Source: a bacterium
GTDB taxonomy: Bacteria > Myxococcota_A > Bradymonadia > UBA7976 > UBA1532
Assembly: GCA_030427205.1 (NCBI GenBank)
Contig: JAUHXC010000016.1
Span: 158,625-222,624, forward strand
DNA: 64,000 nt
Direction: 5' to 3'
Numbering within the stretch: position 1 is the stretch's first letter; each line of letters begins with the position of its first letter. Position numbers and translations under genes: made by a program. Below the pieces are notes generated by a model that saw nothing but the letters and a program-made list of their open reading frames with translations, had not been told where the DNA came from and ran no database searches. Shown piece after piece: positions 18,416 to 26,757 of the stretch.

Positions 18416-18849
18416 GGGATCTCCTCGAAGGGGGCGTCGTTCGGTTCGAGCGCGTCGAGGACCCGATCGACGGCCGGGCCGACCGCGGTCAGATCGGCCA
18501 TCAACGCCGCCCGATCCAGCGCGCCGTCGAGCCGCGCGCCCCAGGCCAGCGCGCGGTCCATGGTCTCGACCAGCGCGACCCAGGCGGGCCCGGCGGCGGG
18601 CAGCGGTCGCCCCAGCGCGGGGGTCAGCTCGTTGACGAAGTCGGCCCACAGATCGGCGGCGGCGGTCGCGCCGTCCGCCCCACGGCGGGTGCGCAGCAGC
18701 GCGGTTCGGGCGGCGTCGCGCAGCGCGGCGCTGTCGGCGTCGGCCGGCAGGAGGCGCAGCGGCAGCGGCAGGTGCTTGCCCAGGTCGTGGTGCACATCTT
18801 CGAGGATCTCGATGAGGGTCTCGCGGTCCACGCGGCGAGGATGGGCCAT
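18412..18849 (-). CDS. Unknown helical protein leading the signalling operon
   Basis: 145 residues from the ATG at 18849; an upstream TTG (18897) or GTG would add up to 16 residues and neither has a good ribosome site. No family recognised. The segment EILEDVHHDLGKHLPLPLRL is helical with paired His followed by Asp-Leu-Gly-Lys, reminiscent of a phosphotransfer (HPt-like) helix, but this is only a resemblance. The rest is Ala/Leu-rich helix. It overlaps the sigma-54 activator gene by GTGA and so belongs to the operon with the activator, kinase and receiver; the neighbouring sirtuin gene is divergent. Confidence 0.65.
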   Translation of the reverse strand: MAHPRRVDRETLIEILEDVHHDLGKHLPLPLRLLPADADSAALRDAARTALLRTRRGADGATAAADLWADFVNELTPALGRPLPAAGPAWVALVETMDRALAWGARLDGALDRAALMADLTAVGPAVDRVLDALEPNDAPFEEIP

Positions 18850-18968
18850 CGCCTGCCGCAAGTCCACCGTGAGCGCGGTCGACGGGCGCTGGGGCAACCC
18901 TGCGCGCGTCGATGTCGATCCCCGCCGCCCGACGCGCTATCCTGCCCGCCTGACGTCGAGGAGTCCCG

Positions 18969-19736
18969 GTGGACACGAACGGTGACCGGTCATTGGCGAG
19001 CGCCCGGGAGGCGCTGCGCGACGCCCGCCGGGTGGTGGTGCTGATCGGTGAGAACCTCGCCGCCGAAGAGGCGCTGCCCGAGGCCTCGGAAGACGAGAAG
19101 ACCGAGAACTCGGTGATCACCTCGCTGCCCGAGCAGATGGCCACCATCGATACCTTCCGCCGCGACCCGATCCGGCTGTGGCGCTGGTACCTCTGGCGCC
19201 GGATGCGCATCACCTCCGCCCCGCGGCGCACCTGGCCCGAGGCCCTCGGCGAGCTGGCGCGGCGCATCGACAAGCTCACCGTCATCACCGAGAACGTCGA
19301 CGGGTTGCACGGCCGTATCGGCGTGCCCTGCCTCGAGCTGCACGGCAACCTGTGGCGCACCCGCTGCACCGGCTGCGGGCGGGTGCGCGAGGACGTGCGC
19401 ACGGTCTACGACGAGCTGCCGCCGGCCTGCGACCACTGCGGCTCGCTGGTGCGCCCCGACATCGTCTTGTTCGGCGAGTCCCTCGACGGCTCGCTGATGG
19501 AGCGGGCGTACCGCTCGGCCTGCGCCGCCGATGTCTTCCTGGTGCTGGGCGCCGGCGGCACCGGCGAACCCGCCGGCAGCTTGGCGGGTTATGCCAAGGA
19601 GAACGGCGCGACCATCATCGAGCTCGATGTGGAGCGGACCCCGCTGTCGACGTTCGTCTCGATCTTCGTGGGTGGAGACATCGATCACTCCATGGACGCC
19701 CTGCTCGCGCGCCCGCCCAAGGACGAGCCGGGCTGA
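18969..19736 (+). CDS. Degenerate sirtuin (Sir2-family protein)
   Basis: 255 residues, a normal bacterial sirtuin length. Start GTG with GAGGAG upstream. Conserved: ITENVDGLH at 106-114 (usually TQNID-LH), catalytic His125 in LELHGNL, four zinc Cys (133, 136, 154, 157), RPDIVLFGE (162-170) and GAGGTGEPAG (194-203). Lost: the NAD-binding GAGISAESGIPDFRG box, replaced without a gap by GENLAAEEALPEASED, removing both Gly-Ser contacts and the Arg of the FR motif. Classical NAD-dependent deacylation is therefore doubtful; it may be a pseudoenzyme or bind a different ligand. Divergent from the signalling operon. Confidence 0.85.
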   Translation: MDTNGDRSLASAREALRDARRVVVLIGENLAAEEALPEASEDEKTENSVITSLPEQMATIDTFRRDPIRLWRWYLWRRMRITSAPRRTWPEALGELARRIDKLTVITENVDGLHGRIGVPCLELHGNLWRTRCTGCGRVREDVRTVYDELPPACDHCGSLVRPDIVLFGESLDGSLMERAYRSACAADVFLVLGAGGTGEPAGSLAGYAKENGATIIELDVERTPLSTFVSIFVGGDIDHSMDALLARPPKDEPG

Positions 19737-19763
19737 GCGCTGGCGGTGCAGTGTGCATCGTTT

Positions 19764-19842
19764 CAGCGATGGCATATGCCATGTATCATATGCCATGTGT
19801 CATATGCCATGTGTCATATGCCATATGTCATTCGGATGCCAT
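19764..19842. repeat. AT-rich tandem array of CATATGCCAT-type units
   Basis: Intergenic stretch with the word ATGSCAT six times in 79 bases, mostly as units of CATATGCCATGTGT about 14 bases apart (starts near 19769, 19776, 19790, 19804, 19818, 19836). It lies between convergent genes (sirtuin and permease) in DNA far lower in GC than the surroundings. It is the densest cluster of a word iterated throughout the left two thirds of the window. The remaining bases of the 19737-19957 gap show no gene. Confidence 0.8.
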
Positions 19843-19957
19843 CCTGTGTGCCATCTCGAAGTGTGATGGCCATTGCTCACGGCGCCGGTACGCGGCGCTG
19901 CTGCCCGACGAAGACATCACCGATCGCCCGCTCGATGGGATTCACCTGATCGGCGGT

Positions 19958-22240
19958 TCAGCTGCGGGCCGAGACCAGCATCACCGGGCAGCGGGTGCGG
20001 GCGATGATCGGCCCCGAGATGCGGCCGATGACCCGCTCGCCCTGGCGGGTCTGGGCCAGCCCCAGCACGAGCAGGTCGCAGGTGTCGGCGGCGTCAGCGA
20101 TGGCGCCGATGACATCGTCGCTGCGGGCCACCACGACCGTGCGCGGCACCCGGCGGGCCTCGTCGCGCACCAGCTCGCGGTGCACCCGCTGAAACTGCTC
20201 GGCGACCGGCAGCGGCGTCGTCTCGGGCACCACCAGCAGATAGGTCACCTCGACCCCGCCGCCTTCGCTGTCGCGGTGCAGACCGGTGATCAGCCGCGCC
20301 CGCAGCGCGTTGTGCACGCCCTTGCCGCCGATGGGCACCAGGATGCGCCGCACCCGCCGCGGGCGGAAGCCGGGCGGGGCCCGCAGCAGGACGAGGTTGG
20401 AGTCGATCTGGTTGGCGAGCTGCTCGATGCGCCGCCGGGCGGGCTCGGAGTCGAGATCGCTGAGGCCCATCAGGACCGTCGCGCAGCGATGGCTGTGGGC
20501 CGCCTTGCGGATCTCGTCCCAGGCGTCCGATCCGACGGTGGTCAGGCCCTCGCAGCGCAGGCCCACCGGCAGCGTCTCCCCCAGGGCGGCCCGCATCGTG
20601 CGCGCGGCGTCGTCGAGCGCCTGCTCGAGCGAGCGATCGGTATCGCGCAGGTCGCGGGGCGGGCGCAGCACGGTGAACAGCAGGATGCGGCCGACCCGCG
20701 GCGGCGCGACCTCGGCGGCGACCCGCGCCAGGGTCGCCGCGTTGGCCGGGTTGGCCACCGGCACCAGCACCAGCGGGCTGCGCCCCCGCAATTCGAGCAG
20801 ATCGGGGTCGCTGGTCTCGGCCGCCGCGTCGAAGACCCGCGCCCGTCGGCCGAACGACAGCAGGTAGGCCGCCATGCCCGCCAGCAGCCAGACGCCGGTG
20901 ACCGCGCCCGCCGAGGGCACCGCCGAGGCCTGATAGAGCGCCAGCCCGCCGCAGACCGCGGCGCCGAACAGCGGCAGCCAGGGCCACAGCGGCACCCGGA
21001 AGCCGGGGTGGTCGGGCTTGCGGGCCCGGGTGACCACGCACAGCAGGTGGGCCAGGGCGAAGGCGATCAAGAAGATCAACGACGAGGCGGCGCCGGCGGC
21101 GGTGACGTCGCTGACCCCCAGCAGAGTGATCGCGCCGATGACCGCGGTGACCCACACCGCGACGTGGGGCGTGCCGCGCACGGGGTGTACGGCGCGCAGC
21201 CGCGGCGGCAGCGCCCGATCGCGCCCCATCGCCTGGGCGATGCGCGCGGCGGCGAAGAGGTTGGCCACCAGCGCCGAGAGCATCGACAGCAGGCCCGCGA
21301 TGACCACCAGCCAATAGCCCGCCGGGCCCAGATAGCGCTCGACGGCGACGGCGACGATGGTATCGGGCCGGGCCGCCGCCTCGGCTTGCAGCGAGCCGCC
21401 ATCGGCGACGCCGACGGCGGTGATGACCACCAGCAGGGGCAGATAGACCGCCAGCGCGATGGCCAGCGAGGCCAGCATCGCCCGGGGCAGGTTGCGCCGC
21501 GGCTCGTCGACCTCGCCGGCCACCGCGGCGATGAGGTCGAAGCCCTGCAGCGCGATGAAGGTGGCGCCCATCGCCTGGAAGAGGCCCACCGCGCCCGCCG
21601 GCAGCAGCGGTGAGAAGCGCGGGGTCTGCGGCGGCTCGTCGAACCAGGCCCACAGGCCGCCGAGGATCAGCAGGCCGAAGACGACGACCTTGCCGATGTT
21701 GACCGCGTTGCCGCCGCTGCCCGAACGCCGCGCGAGCACCGCCCCGCAGGCCAGCGTCGCGCCCACGGCCAGCGCCGTCTGAACCCGCAGGCCCGGCGGA
21801 TCGAAGCCGAACAGGCTGCGCATCCCCTCGAGCGCGAAGGCGGCGAACCCGCTGGCGTAGAGCGCCGCGGCGACGATGCTGGCGAACCAGACGATCCAAC
21901 CGACGCCGAACGCCGCGCCGACCGAGACGACCCGCTTCGCGAACGCATACGGCCCGCCCGACTGGGGGAACGCGGTGGCCAGCTCGGCGAAGGACAGCGC
22001 GGTGAGCACCGCGATGAGCCCGTTGAGCGCGAAGGCGACCACCGCGCCGGGGCCGGTCAGGGCGAACGCGGTGCCCGAGAGCGCGAGGATGCCGCCGCCG
22101 ACGATCGCGCCGACGCCGATGCCGGTCGCGCTGACGAAGCCCATGCGCGGGCGGTCGATCGCCTGGATGCCGGCGAGAGTATCGACGGTCACGGGCCGGC
22201 GGGGGGCGGGCGGGGATGAGGGGCGCGGATCGGCGGACAT
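19958..22240 (-). CDS. APC-family permease fused to two universal-stress (UspA) domains
   Basis: 760 residues. Residues 1-450 are a twelve-helix amino acid permease-type transporter (GIGVGAIVGGGILALSGTA first helix; FALNGLIAVLTALSFAELATAFP; GFDLIAAVAGEVDEPRRNLPRA). The cytoplasmic tail has two UspA-like domains, starting at SPLVLVPVANPANAATLARV and at RRILVPIGGKGVHNALRARL, the second ending DLLVLGLAQ and CPVMLVS. This permease-Usp architecture is known in bacteria and archaea and is presumed to regulate transport by nucleotide binding, although the ATP-binding GxxGS loop here reads GRISGPIIARTRCPVMLV. Substrate unknown. Start ATG 22240 has no strong ribosome site. Convergent with the sirtuin gene. 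Confidence 0.88.
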   Translation of the reverse strand: MSADPRPSSPPAPRRPVTVDTLAGIQAIDRPRMGFVSATGIGVGAIVGGGILALSGTAFALTGPGAVVAFALNGLIAVLTALSFAELATAFPQSGGPYAFAKRVVSVGAAFGVGWIVWFASIVAAALYASGFAAFALEGMRSLFGFDPPGLRVQTALAVGATLACGAVLARRSGSGGNAVNIGKVVVFGLLILGGLWAWFDEPPQTPRFSPLLPAGAVGLFQAMGATFIALQGFDLIAAVAGEVDEPRRNLPRAMLASLAIALAVYLPLLVVITAVGVADGGSLQAEAAARPDTIVAVAVERYLGPAGYWLVVIAGLLSMLSALVANLFAAARIAQAMGRDRALPPRLRAVHPVRGTPHVAVWVTAVIGAITLLGVSDVTAAGAASSLIFLIAFALAHLLCVVTRARKPDHPGFRVPLWPWLPLFGAAVCGGLALYQASAVPSAGAVTGVWLLAGMAAYLLSFGRRARVFDAAAETSDPDLLELRGRSPLVLVPVANPANAATLARVAAEVAPPRVGRILLFTVLRPPRDLRDTDRSLEQALDDAARTMRAALGETLPVGLRCEGLTTVGSDAWDEIRKAAHSHRCATVLMGLSDLDSEPARRRIEQLANQIDSNLVLLRAPPGFRPRRVRRILVPIGGKGVHNALRARLITGLHRDSEGGGVEVTYLLVVPETTPLPVAEQFQRVHRELVRDEARRVPRTVVVARSDDVIGAIADAADTCDLLVLGLAQTRQGERVIGRISGPIIARTRCPVMLVSARS

Positions 22241-22309
22241 GGACCCGCATGATGCGCCGTCGTCACCCCCGGTCGCAATCGCCGCGACGTCGGGCGCCGA
22301 TTCGCTCGG

Positions 22310-25300
22310 TCAGTGCACCCGGTGTACGCGCAGGTCGTGATCGACGCGCACGCCGCCGGTCGCATCGACCAGCCGGCGCAGCTCGCCCGCGACCCGCGCG
22401 GCGATGGGCACGCCGTCGCGATAGAGCACCGCGTTGTCGACGAGGGCCGGGACCCGCTCGCCGGGGGACGTGATGCCCACCAGGTTGAGCGGATCAGCCC
22501 CCGAGAGCCGCACGAAGCGAGGCGTCGCCGGCGCGCGGCGCCGGATGCCGCGCAGCGCGTCGACCGCCGCGGGCAGCGCGAACTGCTCGCCAGAGAAGCC
22601 GCCGACGAAGCGCCCGCCGCGCAGCTCTCCGCGGGCTTCGCGACGGCGCAGCTCGGGCAGCAGGATACGCCAGCGTGGCGCATGGGACTCGCGCAGCAGC
22701 AGGTCGGGGAACAGCACGCCATAGCGGCGCAAGAGCAGATCGACGAGCGCGGCCGGATCGCGGCGGTCGACGGCGTCACCGGGCGTACGCAGGATCGCCC
22801 AGCGCCCGCCGCCGGCCGGCACGCGCCCCGTCCGCCCCCCGATGAGGTGGCGCAGCGCGTCGAAGCCGTCGGCGGTGATCCACCCCGCGGAGACCAGGAG
22901 CCAGAGCGCGTCGCGCACCGCGTCGGGGTCGCCATCGCCCACCAGCTCGGCGGTGAACGCCGGCCCGCCCGTCGCGAGGCGACCGAGCAGCGCCGCGGCC
23001 CGCGGCGGCAGATCGTCGGGGTAGGGCGCGGGCACGAGCAGCTCGGCGGCGGCGGGGCGCAGCATCAGCGCGATCGGCGCCGCGCGGCCCGGCGCGGTGT
23101 GCGCGTCGCGCGGCGCCAAACGACCCCAGACCACGGCGCCCGAGAGACACAAGAGGTCGAGAGACCGCGGATCGAAGTCGCGCAGCCGGGCCGGCAGGAC
23201 GTGGGCCTCCCAAGCCGCCGCGGGCAGCTCGAGGCCCTGCAGCTGCGCGACCACCTCGCTCAATCCGTCGATGCCGACCCGCCGCGGATCGGCCGCCGGG
23301 CCGGCGCCGGCCACCTCGCGCACCCCGTGCCACGCGAAGAGGAAGCGCATGTAATCGGCGGCGCTGACCGGCTCGACCGCCGCCCGCAGGCGGCCCATCG
23401 TGCGCCGATGGATCCGCGCCAGCAGCAGCCGGGTGCACCACTCCTCGGGGGGCTCGGCGCAGTCGGCGGGCGCCGACCGGAAGCGGCCCCGCAGAATATT
23501 GCCGTCCGCTTCGAGCCCGAACAGCGCCGCGTCGACGGTCACCCGCGGCAGGCGCAGCCGCTGGCGGATCTCGGCGGCGGTCTGTGGGCCTGCCGTCTCC
23601 AGGTGGCCCTGCACCGCGGCCTTGGCGATGCGGTCGACGTCGTCGGGCGCGTCGTCGGGCAGCGCCGGCGGGGCGGGGGAGAACGTGGCCCCCGGCACCA
23701 GCCGCCGCAGCCAGTTCACCCGCTCGCTGGCGACCCACATGCCATTCGAGTCAATCACTATGCCATCTGAGTCATCCTGGGTGCTGTTTGAGCCATTACG
23801 CATGCCATTCGGGTCGCTCCCGATGCCATCACTGATGCCATCTGAGTCGTCTCTGATGCCATCCGGCTCCGGATCCGCCCAGTGGGCCAGCACGGCGCGC
23901 CGGCGCTCGACGAGCGCGCCGAAGGCGCTCAGCGTCGTCGCGTCGACCGCGGTGGGCCGCCAGTAGATCCAGCTCAGCAGCGCGTCGTGCAGCTCGTCGG
24001 CGTCGCGCATCGGCGGCCGGGCCTGCTCGACGACCTCGGCGATGGCCGCCGGATCGAGCGCGCCCAGCCCGTCGGGATCGAGCCGCAGCCGCCGGCGCAT
24101 GGCCACCGCGCGGGTGCGGCGCTCCTCGAGCGGGGCGTCGTCGAGGAAAGCATAGGGGTTCGCGCCGAGCAGCTCGTGGCTCAGCGGCGACGCCTCGGCG
24201 GTATCGACCGCGTGGATCTGCATCTCGCCGCCGACGATGTCGCGCAGCACGCCGACCAGCCCGTCGACGTCCATGAAGTCGCGCATCAGATCGGCCAGGG
24301 TCTCTTTGACCAGCGGATGATCCGGCGGCTCGATCGGGCCGTGCACGTTCTCCTGGCAGGCCGCCGCCGCGGGGAACACCGCCGCCATCAGGTCGTCGGC
24401 CTTCATCCGCAGGATGGGCGGCGGCACCCGCTTGCCGCTGCGCCAGCGCAGCACCGCCAGCCCGCGGGTGGCCGTCCAGCGCCAGCGGGTGCCCAGCAGC
24501 GGGGGATTGGTGATGACCGCCTGCTGCAAGACCGGCTCGGCGGTCTCGGGGGTGACGAAGTCGAAGACCGACGCCAACGGGAAGCTGTGCTGCGGCCCCA
24601 GCGAGATCACCAGCCCGTCGTCGGTGGCCGCCGCCTGCAGTTCGAAGTCGAAGGAGACGCAGAACCGCTTGCGCAGCGCCAGACCCCAGGCGCGGTTGAT
24701 GCGTCCGCCCAGCGGCGCGTGGATGACCAGCTGCATGCCGCCGGCCTCGTCGAAGAAGCGCTCGGCCACCAGCCGGGTATCGGTGGGCAAGGCGCCCAGC
24801 GATCGCTTGCTCTCGGTCAGATACCGCGCGACGAGCAGTGCGCCGCGGTTCGGCAGACCCGTCTCGGCGGTCAGCCAGCGGGCGATGGCGTCGGGGCCTT
24901 TGCCCGCGTCGAGCCGGGCCTCGACGTCGGCCCGCAGCCGGCCGACCGCCCGCGACAGCTCGCGGGTGCGGGCGGGGGCCTCGCCGAACCAGAAGGGCAC
25001 GTTGGGCGTCGCGCCGGGCGCCGCCTCGACCCGCACGGTGCTCGACTCGACCTTGCGGATGCGCCACGTCGTATTGCCCAGCAAGAAGACGCTGCCCGGC
25101 GGGCTCTCGATGGCGAAGTCTTCGTCGAGGGTGCCGACCACCGCTTCGTCGGGCTCGGCGATCACCGTGTAGTCGGCCCGATCGGGGATGGCCCCGCCGC
25201 CGGTGATGGCCGCCAGGCGGGCCCCACGACGCGGCGCGACCCGGCCGTTGACCCGATCGCGGTGCAGATGGGCCGTGCTGCGCCCGCGGCGGGTGGCGAT

Positions 25301-26704
25301 GCCGTCGGAGAGCATCTCGATCACGCCGTCGAACGTCGCCCGGCTGACGTCGGCGTAGGGCAGCGCCCCGCGCACCATGGCATACAGCTCGTCTTCGGCC
25401 TGCGCTCGCCCGGCGACCTCGGCGACGACCTGCTGCGAGAGGATGTCCAGCGGCGCGTCGAGCACCTCGATGGCGTCCAACTCGCCCCCCCGCACCGCGC
25501 GCACCAGCGCCGCGCACTCCACCGCCTGATCGCGGGTGACGGCGAAGAGCCGGCCCTTGGGCACGCCGCCGACCCAATGGCCCGCGCGGCCGACCCGCTG
25601 CAGGAAGGTCGCGATGCAGCGCGGCGAGCCCAGCTGGATGACCAGCTCGACGTCGCCGATGTCGATGCCCAGCTCGAGCGACGCGGTGGCCACCACCGCC
25701 CGGATCTCGGCGTTCTTCAGCCGCCGCTCGGCGACGAGGCGCTTGTCCTTGGCGATGCTGCCGTGGTGCGCCGCCACCGCGCCGTCGCCCAGCCGCTGCT
25801 CGAGCTGATGGGCCACCCGCTCGGCCATGCGCCGGGTATTGGTGAAGACCAGCGTCGTGCGATGGGCGTCGACCAGGGCCGCCATGCGGTCGTAGATCTG
25901 GGCCATCTGCTGCTTGGAGGCCACCGCGCACAGCTCGTCTTCGGGCACGTCGATGGCGATGTCGAGCGGGCGCCCGTGGCCGGCGTCGACCACCATCGGC
26001 AGCGGGCGACGGGTGCCGACCAGCAGCCGGGCGATGCGCGCGATGGGCTTCTGCGTCGCCGAGAGCCCGATGCGCACCGGCGCGGGCTGCGGCGTCCACC
26101 CGGCGTCGGGATCGGGCCCGTGGCGCACGAGCGCGTCGAGCCGTTCGAGGCTCAACGCCAGGTGGCTGCCGCGCTTGTTGCCGGCCACCGCGTGGATCTC
26201 GTCGACGATGACCGTGCGCGCCGTCGACAGCATGCGCCGACCGCCGCGGCTCGTCAGCAGGATGTAGAGCGACTCGGGGGTGGTGATGAGGATGTGCGGC
26301 GGCCGCTTGACCATGCGGCTGCGGGCCGACGCCGGCGTATCGCCGCTGCGCACCGCGACGGTGATCGGCGGCACGCGGTGGCCGGCCGCTTCGGCGACGG
26401 CGCGGATGCCGGCCAGCGGCGCCTGCAGGTTGCGCTCGATGTCGTTGCCGAGGGCCTTGAGCGGCGAGATGTAGATCGTATCGAGCCGCGGCGCGGTCGC
26501 GTCGCTATCGAGCCCTTCGCGCACGAGCCGATCAATGCACCACAAGAACGCCGCCAGGGTCTTGCCCGAGCCGGTGGGCGCCGCGATGAGCGTATCGCGG
26601 CCGGCGGCGATGGCCGGCCAGCCCTCCCGCTGAGCCGGGGTCGGTTCGGCGAAGTGATCGCAGAACCAGCGCGCGACCAGCGGGTGGAAGGGCATCAGCG
26701 ACAT
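22310..26704 (-). CDS. lhr: Lhr-type large DEAD/H-box helicase with a low-complexity insertion
   Basis: 1464 residues from the ATG at 26704; an earlier in-frame TTG is less likely. A 3'-5' DNA/RNA-DNA helicase of the Lhr family, thought to act in DNA repair. Walker A APTGSGKT near residue 38, DEIH near 170, SATQKPIARIA, helicase C motifs including LELGIDIGDVELVIQLGSPR and FLQRVGRAGH. The Lhr winged-helix and the C-terminal Lhr extension follow, to residue 1464. At about residues 945-990 lies a repeat-encoded Asp/Gly/Ser/Asn-rich stretch (DNA 23735-23865) that I do not expect in the family. It immediately follows the permease gene in the same direction with a 69-base gap. Confidence 0.9.
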   Translation of the reverse strand: MSLMPFHPLVARWFCDHFAEPTPAQREGWPAIAAGRDTLIAAPTGSGKTLAAFLWCIDRLVREGLDSDATAPRLDTIYISPLKALGNDIERNLQAPLAGIRAVAEAAGHRVPPITVAVRSGDTPASARSRMVKRPPHILITTPESLYILLTSRGGRRMLSTARTVIVDEIHAVAGNKRGSHLALSLERLDALVRHGPDPDAGWTPQPAPVRIGLSATQKPIARIARLLVGTRRPLPMVVDAGHGRPLDIAIDVPEDELCAVASKQQMAQIYDRMAALVDAHRTTLVFTNTRRMAERVAHQLEQRLGDGAVAAHHGSIAKDKRLVAERRLKNAEIRAVVATASLELGIDIGDVELVIQLGSPRCIATFLQRVGRAGHWVGGVPKGRLFAVTRDQAVECAALVRAVRGGELDAIEVLDAPLDILSQQVVAEVAGRAQAEDELYAMVRGALPYADVSRATFDGVIEMLSDGIATRRGRSTAHLHRDRVNGRVAPRRGARLAAITGGGAIPDRADYTVIAEPDEAVVGTLDEDFAIESPPGSVFLLGNTTWRIRKVESSTVRVEAAPGATPNVPFWFGEAPARTRELSRAVGRLRADVEARLDAGKGPDAIARWLTAETGLPNRGALLVARYLTESKRSLGALPTDTRLVAERFFDEAGGMQLVIHAPLGGRINRAWGLALRKRFCVSFDFELQAAATDDGLVISLGPQHSFPLASVFDFVTPETAEPVLQQAVITNPPLLGTRWRWTATRGLAVLRWRSGKRVPPPILRMKADDLMAAVFPAAAACQENVHGPIEPPDHPLVKETLADLMRDFMDVDGLVGVLRDIVGGEMQIHAVDTAEASPLSHELLGANPYAFLDDAPLEERRTRAVAMRRRLRLDPDGLGALDPAAIAEVVEQARPPMRDADELHDALLSWIYWRPTAVDATTLSAFGALVERRRAVLAHWADPEPDGIRDDSDGISDGIGSDPNGMRNGSNSTQDDSDGIVIDSNGMWVASERVNWLRRLVPGATFSPAPPALPDDAPDDVDRIAKAAVQGHLETAGPQTAAEIRQRLRLPRVTVDAALFGLEADGNILRGRFRSAPADCAEPPEEWCTRLLLARIHRRTMGRLRAAVEPVSAADYMRFLFAWHGVREVAGAGPAADPRRVGIDGLSEVVAQLQGLELPAAAWEAHVLPARLRDFDPRSLDLLCLSGAVVWGRLAPRDAHTAPGRAAPIALMLRPAAAELLVPAPYPDDLPPRAAALLGRLATGGPAFTAELVGDGDPDAVRDALWLLVSAGWITADGFDALRHLIGGRTGRVPAGGGRWAILRTPGDAVDRRDPAALVDLLLRRYGVLFPDLLLRESHAPRWRILLPELRRREARGELRGGRFVGGFSGEQFALPAAVDALRGIRRRAPATPRFVRLSGADPLNLVGITSPGERVPALVDNAVLYRDGVPIAARVAGELRRLVDATGGVRVDHDLRVHRVH
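23735..23865. repeat. ATGCCAT-rich low-GC repeat inside the helicase gene
   Basis: Six copies of ATGCCAT (near 23739, 23760, 23802, 23823, 23835, 23856) in 131 bases, with TCATC, GAGTC and TGAGTC between them. Read on the minus strand they encode DSDGI-, SNGM- and DPNGM-like repeats. The frame is kept. GC content drops clearly in this stretch. Confidence 0.75.
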
Positions 26705-26757
26705 GGCTGGACGATACGCTTGTTCAGTGTTGGGAGACAAGGTCGAATCGCGCCGCG

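Noticed and set aside
19764..19842. CRISPR-like short repeat array
   Set aside because: Units of about 14 bases without unique spacers.
26705..26740. TTG start of the Lhr gene at 26740
   Set aside because: An ATG at 26704 begins the recognisable helicase N-terminus; neither has a strong ribosome site, ATG preferred.
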